Assembly (NCBI GenBank): GCA_016215155.1
Contig: JACRLQ010000007.1
Coordinates: 1-64,000, forward strand
Length of the DNA stretch: 64,000 nucleotides
Source: Nitrospirota bacterium
GTDB taxonomy: Bacteria; Nitrospirota; Thermodesulfovibrionia; Thermodesulfovibrionales; UBA6898
Reading direction: 5' to 3'
Part shown: positions 53,200 to 60,784 of the stretch, piece by piece
Numbering within the stretch: position 1 is the stretch's first letter
Layout: every line of letters starts with the position of its first letter
Translations under genes and position numbers: made by a program
The notes under the pieces: generated by a model
The model's database searches: none
Told to the model about the DNA's origin: nothing
The model's input: only the letters and a program-made list of their open reading frames with translations

Positions 53200-54015
53200 T
53201 CATAGGCCGGCCTGTCTCCCATCGTCGAGGCTCCTGACGATTTCGGCGCCTATGAGAAAAATGCAGGCTGAGTAAAAGATCCACATCAGGAAGATAACAA
53301 AAGTCGAGAGAGATCCGTATATCGTCCCGAACTGAACACTCGCCGTGAGAACGTACCAGGTGAAGAGATGCCTCGCAAATTCCAGAAAGACAGTGGTAAA
53401 AATGGCCCCCCGAAAGGCGTGACGCAGCGGTATCTTTTTAGTGGGCAGAAATTTGTAAAGGAAGGCAGTCACAACTAAGACCATAAGGACCGGTATGACG
53501 AACCTGACGAGAAAGCCCGAAATATTGCCGATTATCAGGGCCGGAAAGGCCTCCAGAAGAGATTGAATCATCAGCACTGCCGAGGTTGCTACAAAGGAAA
53601 CTACCATGAGAGCCGCGATCAGGGTTACGATAAGAAAAGAGGTGACGACCGAAGTGAGAAAAGACGGCGTCTCCCTTTGCCTGAAAATGGAGCGGACTCC
53701 GACTGCCAGGGCCATATAGAGCTGATATGAAAAGTAGGCATACACAATGGTAGTGAAAATACCGATCTGTCCGTGTACCACAAGAGCGGTAAGTTGTCTG
53801 GATATCTCGGAGGTAGCGGCCGGAAAAAACCTGAGCAATCTTGCTGAAAAGAACTCGTACAACGCCCTGTTTTCTCCGAGGAAATATCCGAGAAGGGAGA
53901 TAAGCAGAAGGCTGAAGGGGACGAAGGACATAAGAAAAAAATAAGCGATGGACCCGGCGAGGAGCGGGCCTCCGTCTCTGAAAAACGCGATGAAACTCCT
54001 GAAAACCAATTTCAT
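53200..54015 (-). CDS. YihY/BrkB family membrane protein
   Basis: A 271-residue inner-membrane protein with about six hydrophobic segments. Family landmarks are G-G-P-L-L-A-G-S-I-A-Y-F near the start, Y-K-F-L-P-T-K-K-I-P-L-R-H-A-F-R-G-A in the middle and the S-V-Q-F-G-T-I-Y-G-S-L-S block, followed by I-G-A-E-I near the C-terminus. The family was once called RNase BN, wrongly; the true function is unclear, perhaps transport or export. The length is slightly shorter than usual but complete. Confidence 0.88.
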   Translation of the reverse strand: MKLVFRSFIAFFRDGGPLLAGSIAYFFLMSFVPFSLLLISLLGYFLGENRALYEFFSARLLRFFPAATSEISRQLTALVVHGQIGIFTTIVYAYFSYQLYMALAVGVRSIFRQRETPSFLTSVVTSFLIVTLIAALMVVSFVATSAVLMIQSLLEAFPALIIGNISGFLVRFVIPVLMVLVVTAFLYKFLPTKKIPLRHAFRGAIFTTVFLEFARHLFTWYVLTASVQFGTIYGSLSTFVIFLMWIFYSACIFLIGAEIVRSLDDGRQAGL

Positions 54016-54025
54016 TGAGTCAAAG

Positions 54026-54232
54026 TCAGGTTATCGCTCTGATCTGAGATTCAATACTTAGTCGCCTTTTTTTAGTTCCGCAGCTTATGACAACCGGCTT
54101 ACCTGATAACATTACCCGTGAACCCTTTACCTCAACCTTATCGGCTTTTTCAACCTTTGTATCATGGCGTTCGATATACCATGCAGGCCCCAGGTGGACA
54201 GATTGATCCAATTCCCGCGTGATGACCTTCAT
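54026..54232 (-). pseudogene. small conserved protein gene with a probable frameshift
   Basis: The frame gives 68 residues starting M-K-V-I-T-R-E-L-D and containing G-P-A-W-Y-I-E-R-H-D-T, K-V-E-V-K-G-S-R-V and G-K-P-V-V-I. I recall small proteins of this type continuing A-A-E-(V/L)-K-K-G-D-E-V-L-x-L-R. Here the expected continuation (A-A-E-L-K-K-G-D, then V-L-N-L-R) lies in another frame after about 54085-54088 and also has a stop at 54058-54060. The gene thus seems broken. The family's function is unknown. A genuine short form cannot be excluded. Confidence 0.5.
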
Positions 54233-54322
54233 GGAAAAATCATATCACTTTTAAGGGCCGATTGCATCAACTGCGCGCTTTCTTACAAAGAGAGGGTTGC
54301 CTGGCCGGAAGAATTTTGACGC

Positions 54323-54865
54323 TTATGAATCAATGTCCTTCGGAATAGTTAATCCTTCTTGCTTAGCCACCTTTTTATAGCAAGCAGGACAGATTCCATG
54401 GCTGAATTCCGCATCGGAGTGTCCACTTATATAAGTTTCAATTTGTTCCCAGTAGCCCTTGTCATCCCGGACTTTTTTGCACCATGCACAGATCGGCAGC
54501 ATACCGCTTAGGGTTTTTACCTCCGCCAGGGCCTGGTTCAATTCAATAATGCGATTTTTTCTTTCCTCGTCAAGACGTTTTTGTTTGACCAGTAAATATG
54601 CTATAAGGCACAGAACAGATATTCCGATAACCCTATTGATGATGGCTATATCTTGCCTTAAGATACCGGGGGGCGAGAAAAAAAAGCCAAAAAGAATCAA
54701 AATTGAAGAAAAATCTGCAATGAAAACAACACTGCGTTTTGATATCCATTGATAAGCAACGAATCGCGCCACCACCATGTCATCGACCGAAGCCGGGGGA
54801 CTTAAAAAGGCCATAACCCCGATGCTGAAGGTGGTATAATGAACAATGACTTGCAAAGGTGACAA
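54323..54865 (-). CDS. membrane protein with C-terminal CxxC zinc-like motif
   Basis: A protein of up to 180 residues: two or three hydrophobic segments (to about residue 92), a short coiled coil and a C-terminal module L-P-I-C-A-W-C-K-K-V-R-D-D-K-G-Y-W then F-S-H-G-I-C-P-A-C-Y. The two C-x-x-C pairs suggest zinc binding. The same module is often found at the end of PAS, GAF or receiver-containing signalling proteins; here it follows membrane segments only. Starts at M19 or M30 are possible, since the first codons overlap the leader of the divergent exchanger gene. Confidence 0.6.
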   Translation of the reverse strand: MSPLQVIVHYTTFSIGVMAFLSPPASVDDMVVARFVAYQWISKRSVVFIADFSSILILFGFFFSPPGILRQDIAIINRVIGISVLCLIAYLLVKQKRLDEERKNRIIELNQALAEVKTLSGMLPICAWCKKVRDDKGYWEQIETYISGHSDAEFSHGICPACYKKVAKQEGLTIPKDIDS

Positions 54866-54875
54866 TTAAAAAATA

Positions 54876-55874
54876 ATGCATTTCTGGATTGGATTTCTCG
54901 TCTGTACCCTTGCAATCGTTTATTCCGGTACGCGGTTGTCGAAGTACGGCGATATTATCGCTGAAAAGACAGGGCTCGGCAGGGCATGGATCGGCATTGT
55001 GCTCATGGCCTCCGTCACGTCACTTCCGGAACTTGTGACAGGAATAAGTTCGGTGACGTATGCCGGCGTTCCGGATATTGCCCTTGGCGACGTGCTCGGG
55101 AGTTGTGTCTTTAACATGCTCATACTTGCGCTCCTTGATGCCTTGCATGGACCGATGCCGATATCGACCAAGGCCCACCAGGGGCATGTGCTCGCGGCGG
55201 CCTTCGGACTTCTTCTTTTGAGCGTGGTATGCGTCAGTATGTTCCTCAGGGAAAACATACCCCCCCTGGGGTGGATAGGCCCGTATAGTGTTTTTTTTAT
55301 CGTGATATATCTCACTGCCATGAGACTGGTCTTTACCTATGAGAAAAGGAAAATTGCCGGGTTCCTGAAAGATATGGCGGAAGAATTGCGATACAAGGAT
55401 GTCACCATGAAGACGGCCGTGCTGCATTATTGTATAAACGCCGTCATTGTGATCCTTGCGGCCATGTTTCTTCCGAAGATCGGGCAAGGGATTGCGGAGA
55501 CCACGGGGCTGGGGCAGACTTTTGTCGGAAATATATTTATTGCCGTCTCTACGTCGCTTCCGGAAGTCGTTGTCTCCATTGCAGCCGTCAGAATGGGGGC
55601 TGTCGATCTGGCAATCGGCAATCTCTTTGGCAGTAATATCTTCAATATCTTCATTCTGGCTGTGGACGACATATTCTTTCTTAAAGGGCCTCTGCTTTCA
55701 TTCTCAAGCCCCACCAATATAGTTTCAGCCCTGTCCGCTATTGCCATGACAGCCATCGCCATTATCGGACTGACGTATCGCGCGGAAAAAAAGAGGCTGA
55801 TTGTAGCCTGGGATTCCATCGGGATTCTGTTTTTCTTTGTCCTAAACGTAGTGCTTCTTTATATGTTGAGATAG
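54876..55874 (+). CDS. Na+/Ca2+ exchanger family protein (CaCA, YrbG-like)
   Basis: A 332-residue inner-membrane exchanger with about ten hydrophobic segments in two homologous halves. The alpha repeats are visible: [14 protein letters not shown] ... D-V-L-G-S-C-V-F-N (first half) and [15 protein letters not shown] ... [10 protein letters not shown] (second half), with the conserved glutamates for ion binding. Sodium or protons probably drive calcium out. The gene is intact, unlike the fragments at 37031, 42979 and 53008. Confidence 0.9.
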   Translation: MHFWIGFLVCTLAIVYSGTRLSKYGDIIAEKTGLGRAWIGIVLMASVTSLPELVTGISSVTYAGVPDIALGDVLGSCVFNMLILALLDALHGPMPISTKAHQGHVLAAAFGLLLLSVVCVSMFLRENIPPLGWIGPYSVFFIVIYLTAMRLVFTYEKRKIAGFLKDMAEELRYKDVTMKTAVLHYCINAVIVILAAMFLPKIGQGIAETTGLGQTFVGNIFIAVSTSLPEVVVSIAAVRMGAVDLAIGNLFGSNIFNIFILAVDDIFFLKGPLLSFSSPTNIVSALSAIAMTAIAIIGLTYRAEKKRLIVAWDSIGILFFFVLNVVLLYMLR

Positions 55875-55884
55875 TGCCGCGGGC

Positions 55885-55928
55885 AAAAAAATGCCCCATA
55901 CCTTTTGGAGCCAGGCTGGGGCATTTTG
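55885..55928. terminator. convergent terminator between the exchanger and the 55964 gene
   Basis: AAAATGCCCCA (55888-55898) and TGGGGCATTTT (55917-55927) form a perfect 11-bp stem, with A and T tails on either side. It can serve both converging genes. Confidence 0.85.
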
Positions 55929-55963
55929 GGGTACGTCTTAGTCTGATGCTGAATAAATAACTT

Positions 55964-56389
55964 TTATTCTATTGTATGGACGAGTTCCACAATTTTTTTC
56001 GCAAGCGAATCTGATGGGAGCACGACCACTTTCTTTCCGGCAATTTGAATCCCGAAACGGGGCTCGGCCGCGCATTCGGCATAGGCCTCGCCTAATTTAC
56101 CGTAGATGCTCTGTACCTGTTTCGGCTTGAGACCCTTACCGGCTGTAAAATTTTTAAAATTGACTTCCTTGCCATCTTCGAACCAGGCCAGCCCGAACAT
56201 GCTCGGCGGCTTGCCGATGAAGGCATAGATCGTGTTGTCAGCCGGAACAAATTCCATCGTGTCGTGGATCTTCGAAACGAACGTCTCAAGCGCAACTTTA
56301 TGACTGTTCAGCTTTGCCGCTGCGGGACTTGAAGGGTCGAGCTGCGGCAGTTCTTTTTCCGTACCAAAGAGTTTCCCAAATATACCCAT
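55964..56389 (-). CDS. conserved-looking cytoplasmic protein, unknown
   Basis: A 141-residue soluble protein beginning M-G-I-F-G-K-L-F-G-T. There are no known motifs; a middle block (A-D-N-T-I-Y-A-F-I-G-K-P-P-S-M-F-G-L-A-W-F) and an end rich in beta strands (F-G-I-Q-I-A-G-K-K-V-V-V-L-P) suggest a compact alpha/beta fold. A strong AGGAGAGGCG Shine-Dalgarno (minus strand, about 56392-56401) fixes the start. It stands alone before a terminator. Confidence 0.7.
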   Translation of the reverse strand: MGIFGKLFGTEKELPQLDPSSPAAAKLNSHKVALETFVSKIHDTMEFVPADNTIYAFIGKPPSMFGLAWFEDGKEVNFKNFTAGKGLKPKQVQSIYGKLGEAYAECAAEPRFGIQIAGKKVVVLPSDSLAKKIVELVHTIE

Positions 56390-56660
56390 ACGCCTCTCCT
56401 TTTTATTTTAGGTAATTGAACCGGTACATGCTGATGAGAACCCTGCTTTAGTCCTTTCTGACAGTCTCCACCTAATATAAGGCCGATAAAATCGGCATGA
56501 ATTATATTTCCGCTTTATTTTTGCAGTATCGCGTGAAAATGTCAATAACATTCAACAACCATGGGCCAATAGGTTATAATAATCCGGCCGTATCTTCCGG
56601 CATTATATTCGATTTGTCTGTGCCTGCAGCCCGACATGGCGGCCCGGCGGAGGTTTGGAA

Positions 56661-57212
56661 ATGGAAAAATTTATTCTTCATAATCAAGAGGCGGTCCTGG
56701 TTATTGTGGACATCCAGGAGAGGCTTGCCGATGTGATGAGCGAGCGAAAAAAAGTCGTCGATAACTGCCTTCATCTGATCGAACTTTGCGGTCTCCAGGG
56801 TGTTCCCGTAATTCTCAACGAGCAGTACCCCAAGGGCCTCGGGCCGACCGTGCCTGAGCTCAGGGATGCCCTGAAGGGTATCTCGGCCCACGAGAAGGTG
56901 ACCTTCAGTTGCTGCGGCATGGGATCATTCGCCCGGACCCTTGAGGCTACCGGCAGAAAAAAGGTTGTGCTGGTAGGCATGGAGACCCATGTATGCGTGC
57001 TTCAGACCTGCATAGACCTCCTTAAGCGCGGCTATATTGTACATGCGGTGAGGGACGCGATCTGCTCAAGGACCACCGAAAACCACGGCATTGCCATGGA
57101 ATACATGAGAGACGCGGGCGCTGTGGTCACATGCACCGAGGCTGTTTTGTTCCAGCTTCTTGAAAAGGCCGGTTCGGACGAATTTAAGGTAATATCAAAG
57201 AGGATAAAATAG
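56661..57212 (+). CDS. isochorismatase-family cysteine hydrolase
   Basis: A 183-residue hydrolase. The catalytic triad is visible: Asp in I-V-D-I-Q-E, a Lys in the middle (E-K-V-T-F-S), and Cys in M-E-T-H-V-C-V-L-Q-T. The family includes nicotinamidases and YcaC-like enzymes; the substrate here is unknown. ATG 56661 follows GGCGGAGG at a suitable distance, so the frame's earlier TTG (56655) is not the start. The 271-base gap upstream shows no other gene. Confidence 0.9.
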   Translation: MEKFILHNQEAVLVIVDIQERLADVMSERKKVVDNCLHLIELCGLQGVPVILNEQYPKGLGPTVPELRDALKGISAHEKVTFSCCGMGSFARTLEATGRKKVVLVGMETHVCVLQTCIDLLKRGYIVHAVRDAICSRTTENHGIAMEYMRDAGAVVTCTEAVLFQLLEKAGSDEFKVISKRIK

Positions 57213-57283
57213 GTGAGTGTCCGGCCGTCGGCACATAGCGTATATGACATTGACATGAGACCGGTTGTTGCGTCGAGGATTTT

Positions 57284-57712
57284 GTGAAGGGCCAAAAACT
57301 CTATCCCAAAAAATCGCGGGTGTATTTTTTTCTCTTCATGTACGGCATGCTGGCGGTGGCTGGGGCGGCCCTGGCCACGAATGCCATCTCGCTCGGGCAG
57401 GGCCCCAAAGGCGCCTCCGGCTTTATGATCGTTTTTGGGGCCGGGATGTTCATAATGACCGCCGCAAAGAGCATGCGGCCGCAGGTGTCTGTCTTCGAAG
57501 ATTACCTGCAGATCGACCAGACCCGTAAACCGCAGCTCGTCCGTTATCGTTACCTCGTGGCCTGTTCGCGGCCTGACGGTAACAGGCTGGTTATTACCGT
57601 GCGTGAGGAAGGTGTCCGCCGGGACGTCACGATCTGGACTAAAGAACTCAATGAGGATGACGTTTCGAATCTTGCCGATTTTCTGTCGAAGAAGGCGCCG
57701 AGATCAAAGTAG
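57284..57712 (+). CDS. small membrane protein, unknown
   Basis: A 142-residue protein with two hydrophobic segments (about 10-30 and 45-62), then a soluble C-terminal part with strands (Y-L-Q-I-D-Q-T-R-K-P-Q-L-V-R-Y-R-Y-L, R-L-V-I-T-V) that resembles a PH-like membrane-protein domain. No named family is recognised. It starts at GTG 57284 after GAGG. It is next to the isochorismatase-like gene with a 71-base gap. Confidence 0.65.
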   Translation: MKGQKLYPKKSRVYFFLFMYGMLAVAGAALATNAISLGQGPKGASGFMIVFGAGMFIMTAAKSMRPQVSVFEDYLQIDQTRKPQLVRYRYLVACSRPDGNRLVITVREEGVRRDVTIWTKELNEDDVSNLADFLSKKAPRSK

Positions 57713-57757
57713 TTCCGGCTATGGAAAATATTATAGAAGTAGTGAAGGTGGCATATT

Positions 57758-58315
57758 ATGGTAAAAAATGACGTCTGGATCAGAAAAATGGCCGAAAAAG
57801 GGATGATTGAACCCTTCAATACCGACCAGGTCCGGAAGGGGGTTATATCCTCCGGCATAGGCTCTTATGGCTATGATATGCGGATCGCTGACGAATTCAG
57901 GGTATTCAGGCCGGACAAGGTCAAAGTTATAGACCCAAAAAACAGCGATATCAATATGTTTGAGGAGATAAAGGCAGATTTTGTCGAGATACCGGCCAAC
58001 TCGTACGTTATCTGCCGTTCATATGAATATTTTCGGGTCCCCCGTGAGACCCTCGCGATATGCTTTGGGAAGTCCACCTATGCCAGAAGCGGGGTGATCG
58101 TGAACGTGACGCCCCTTGAGCCTGAGTGGGAGGGCTACATAACTATCTCCGTCTCGAATACCGCCCCTGTCCCGGTAAGACTCTATGCCAATGAGGGCAT
58201 CGGCCAGGTGGTGTTTCTCGGCGCTGACGAGGTATGCCAAACGTCATACGCCGACAAAAAAGGCAAGTATCAGGCCCAGAAGGGGATAGTTCTTTCTAAG
58301 GTGGATAAACATTAG
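57758..58315 (+). CDS. dcd: dCTP deaminase
   Basis: A 185-residue enzyme that deaminates dCTP to dUTP, supplying dTMP synthesis. Conserved blocks are S-S-G-I-G-S-Y-G-Y-D-M-R, F-G-K-S-T-Y-A-R-S-G-V and P-L-E-P-E-W-E-G-Y-I-T with the catalytic glutamate, plus the C-terminal Y-A-D-K-K-G-K-Y-Q-A-Q that closes over the nucleotide. Length is normal. The pyrF gene starts four bases after its end, so they may be co-transcribed. Confidence 0.95.
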   Translation: MVKNDVWIRKMAEKGMIEPFNTDQVRKGVISSGIGSYGYDMRIADEFRVFRPDKVKVIDPKNSDINMFEEIKADFVEIPANSYVICRSYEYFRVPRETLAICFGKSTYARSGVIVNVTPLEPEWEGYITISVSNTAPVPVRLYANEGIGQVVFLGADEVCQTSYADKKGKYQAQKGIVLSKVDKH

Positions 58316-58319
58316 TCTT

Positions 58320-59039
58320 ATGCAAAAAAGCAAAAAACTCATTCTGGCCCTCGATGTCCCGGACCTTGATCATGCAATAGAAATTGCAGATAAATTAGGT
58401 GGTTATATAGATATATTTAAGGTTGGACTTGAACTTTATTCAGTGGCCGGGCCTGCTGTTGTCAAAGAGCTGCATAAAAGGGGTCACAGGGTTTTTCTCG
58501 ACCTGAAGTTTCATGATATACCTACAACCGTAGCCAGGGCCGGGGTTGCCGTTGCCCGGCAGGGCGTGTTCATGTTCAATGTGCATGCCTCCGGCGGTCT
58601 TGATATGATGAAAAAATGCAGGGACGAGGTCGTAAATGTCTGCCTCAAGGAAAATCTGGCAAGGCCGAGGATCATCGCGGTGACGGTCCTTACGAGCATG
58701 TCTCAGGACGTATTAAAGTCGGAAATAGGCATACAGCACAGCCTCAATACCCATGTTAGGCATCTCTCAGGGTTGGCCCTTAAGTCAGGCCTTGACGGCG
58801 TAGTGGCCTCGGGCAGGGAGGCTGTGATGATAAAGGGCCATTGCGGCGATAAGTTTTTGATCGTGACACCGGGTATCAGGCCGTCCTGGGCCGCTCCCGA
58901 CGATCAGAACAGGACCATGACCCCGAAAGAGGCGGTGCGCGCCGGGGCGGATTACCTTGTTGCCGGACGCGCCGTGCTTAATCACCCCGACCCAGCAAAG
59001 GCGATCGAACGCATCGAACAGGAGATTTCGGGTATATGA
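58320..59039 (+). CDS. pyrF: orotidine 5'-phosphate decarboxylase
   Basis: A 239-residue enzyme for the last step of UMP synthesis. The D-L-K-F-H-D-I-P motif holds the catalytic Asp-Lys-Asp set, and V-T-P-G-I-R-P and D-Y-L-V-A-G-R-A form the phosphate-binding end. Length is typical of the bacterial form. It pairs with dCTP deaminase in a short pyrimidine operon. Confidence 0.95.
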   Translation: MQKSKKLILALDVPDLDHAIEIADKLGGYIDIFKVGLELYSVAGPAVVKELHKRGHRVFLDLKFHDIPTTVARAGVAVARQGVFMFNVHASGGLDMMKKCRDEVVNVCLKENLARPRIIAVTVLTSMSQDVLKSEIGIQHSLNTHVRHLSGLALKSGLDGVVASGREAVMIKGHCGDKFLIVTPGIRPSWAAPDDQNRTMTPKEAVRAGADYLVAGRAVLNHPDPAKAIERIEQEISGI

Positions 59040-59057
59040 TGAGTTTCAAACTTGATG

Positions 59058-59173
59058 CCTCCATAAAAAGTCGTCATTCCCGCGCAGGCGGGAATCCATG
59101 TTCGCATAACTTCCTGAAACAAATGGATTCCCGACAAAGGCCTTCGGGAATGACGGCCTTTAAAAGGACTTTT
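59058..59173. repeat. foldback REP-like repeat
   Basis: CGTCATTCCCGCGCAGGCGG then GAATCC on the left is answered by GGATTCCCG ... CGGGAATGACGG on the right, with outer arms AAAAAGTC and GGACTTTTT. Two inner hairpins are present (ATTCCCGCGCAGGCGGGAAT and ATTCCCGACAAAGGCC-TTCGGGAAT). The core is shared with the elements at 33191 and 62657. The remainder of the gap, 59184-59225, repeats the motif seen at 3408-3476 (CAACAGTAGGTG then GGGGAGATTTT). Confidence 0.65.
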
Positions 59174-59301
59174 TGCGAGATTGTCAACAGTAGGTGCCTT
59201 AAGCAGGGGCCGGGGAGATTTTTTCAATTTAAATCCTCTTTCGAGGCTGTTAATATAAGCTTCAGTCTTACCCTAATTTAAAGCAGGTCATTATAAAAGG
59301 C

Positions 59302-60756
59302 ATGACTCAACGCATTTCACCTGTTTATAGAGAAGTCCCCTTTGACAGCCCCTGCCGTGTCTACGACACGATAAGATCTCCGAAAAGCCTTCTTTTCGAA
59401 AGCGTAAAGGGCCCCGAGAGGATCGCCCGCTGGTCGTTTATCTGCATCGACCCATACCTTGAATTCATCGTCCGGGACGGGACCATAGATATCGTGGTTG
59501 ACGGCAGAAGGACCGTCTCTACCCGGAAGCCTCTCGAACGGTTGAGCGAGCTTTTACATTGTTACAGCCAGGCCCCGGTCCCATCGCTTCCGCCCTTTCA
59601 GGGAGGGGCCGCCGGTCTGCTCAATTATGATTTTGTGAAATATCTTGAGCGGATTCCCTGCAATGCCGTCGATGACCTCGGTCTTCCGGACGCGCATTTT
59701 TTTATGATAGACAGGCTTGTTGCCTTCGATCATTTACAGCAAAGGGCCTGGGTAATTGTCTGTCCTGGCGCCCGCGATACCGCCTTGGGGTATTCTGAGC
59801 CCTCCGGTTCTCCAAAAGAGCGCGAGGATAAGGCTCTTAAGGCCCTGGATGCGATATGCGCCAGGATTTCCGCGCCGGGACAAGGCATGAGCTCTGAGAC
59901 CCGGGCCGCGACTGCCCGGGCTGGTTCGGGGCCGGAGCTCCATTACGATGTATCCAGGGAAAAATATATGACTATGGTACGGCAGGCGAAAGAGTATATA
60001 TCCGCCGGGGACATATTCCAGACGAACCTGTCCGTCCGGGTGTCCGCCGACATCCCGGGTTATGATCCATGGGACATCTATAAAGTGCTCCGGGGGATAA
60101 ATCCGTCTCCTTTTTCGGCCTATGCCGACTTCGGCGATTACCAGATAGTGAGCTCTTCCCCCGAGCGGCTGGTCCGGGTCAGGGACGGAATCATCGACAC
60201 CCGCCCTATCGCAGGGACAAGGCCGAGGGGACAGGACAAGGGCGAAGACGACAGGCTGAGGGCTGAGCTCCTCCTAAACGAAAAGGAGCGGGCGGAGCAT
60301 ATAATGCTTATAGACCTCGAAAGAAACGACATAGGAAGGGTGGCCCGATATGGGACTGTCCATGTCGATGAGCTGATGGTGACTGAGGACTATTCCCATG
60401 TCATCCATATCGTGTCCAATGTGGAAGGCCGCCTGGCTGAAGGAAAAGACTGTTTCGACGTGATAAAGGCCGTATATCCAGGCGGCACCATCACCGGGGT
60501 CCCTAAGGTCAGGTGCATGGAAATAATCGATGAACTTGAGCCCTTCAGAAGGGGGCCGTATACAGGGTCGCTAGGATACATCGGTTTTAGCGGCACGATG
60601 GACCTGAATATAATTATCAGGACGTTCCTTGTCAAAGACGGCCGGGCCTATATTCAGGCCGGGGCCGGCATCGTCGCCGACTCCGACCCCGGGCGCGAGT
60701 ACGATGAATGCATCAAAAAGGCCGAGGCGCTGATCCGGACGCTGGAGCAGTTTTAA
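59302..60756 (+). CDS. trpE: anthranilate synthase component I
   Basis: A 484-residue chorismate-using enzyme that, with a glutamine amidotransferase, makes anthranilate for tryptophan. The chorismate-binding C-terminal half shows P-I-A-G-T-R-P-R-G, L-I-D-L-E-R-N-D-I-G, G-G-T-I-T-G-V-P-K and the end Y-I-Q-A-G-A-G-I-V-A-D-S-D-P. The alanine in P-I-A-G-T favours TrpE; aminodeoxychorismate synthases (PabB) usually have lysine there. No trpG follows, which leaves some doubt. A repeat region lies upstream, and no leader peptide was recognised. Confidence 0.88.
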   Translation: MTQRISPVYREVPFDSPCRVYDTIRSPKSLLFESVKGPERIARWSFICIDPYLEFIVRDGTIDIVVDGRRTVSTRKPLERLSELLHCYSQAPVPSLPPFQGGAAGLLNYDFVKYLERIPCNAVDDLGLPDAHFFMIDRLVAFDHLQQRAWVIVCPGARDTALGYSEPSGSPKEREDKALKALDAICARISAPGQGMSSETRAATARAGSGPELHYDVSREKYMTMVRQAKEYISAGDIFQTNLSVRVSADIPGYDPWDIYKVLRGINPSPFSAYADFGDYQIVSSSPERLVRVRDGIIDTRPIAGTRPRGQDKGEDDRLRAELLLNEKERAEHIMLIDLERNDIGRVARYGTVHVDELMVTEDYSHVIHIVSNVEGRLAEGKDCFDVIKAVYPGGTITGVPKVRCMEIIDELEPFRRGPYTGSLGYIGFSGTMDLNIIIRTFLVKDGRAYIQAGAGIVADSDPGREYDECIKKAEALIRTLEQF

Positions 60757-60784
60757 AAAGTAAGATAATCAGGAAGGTTTTTAA

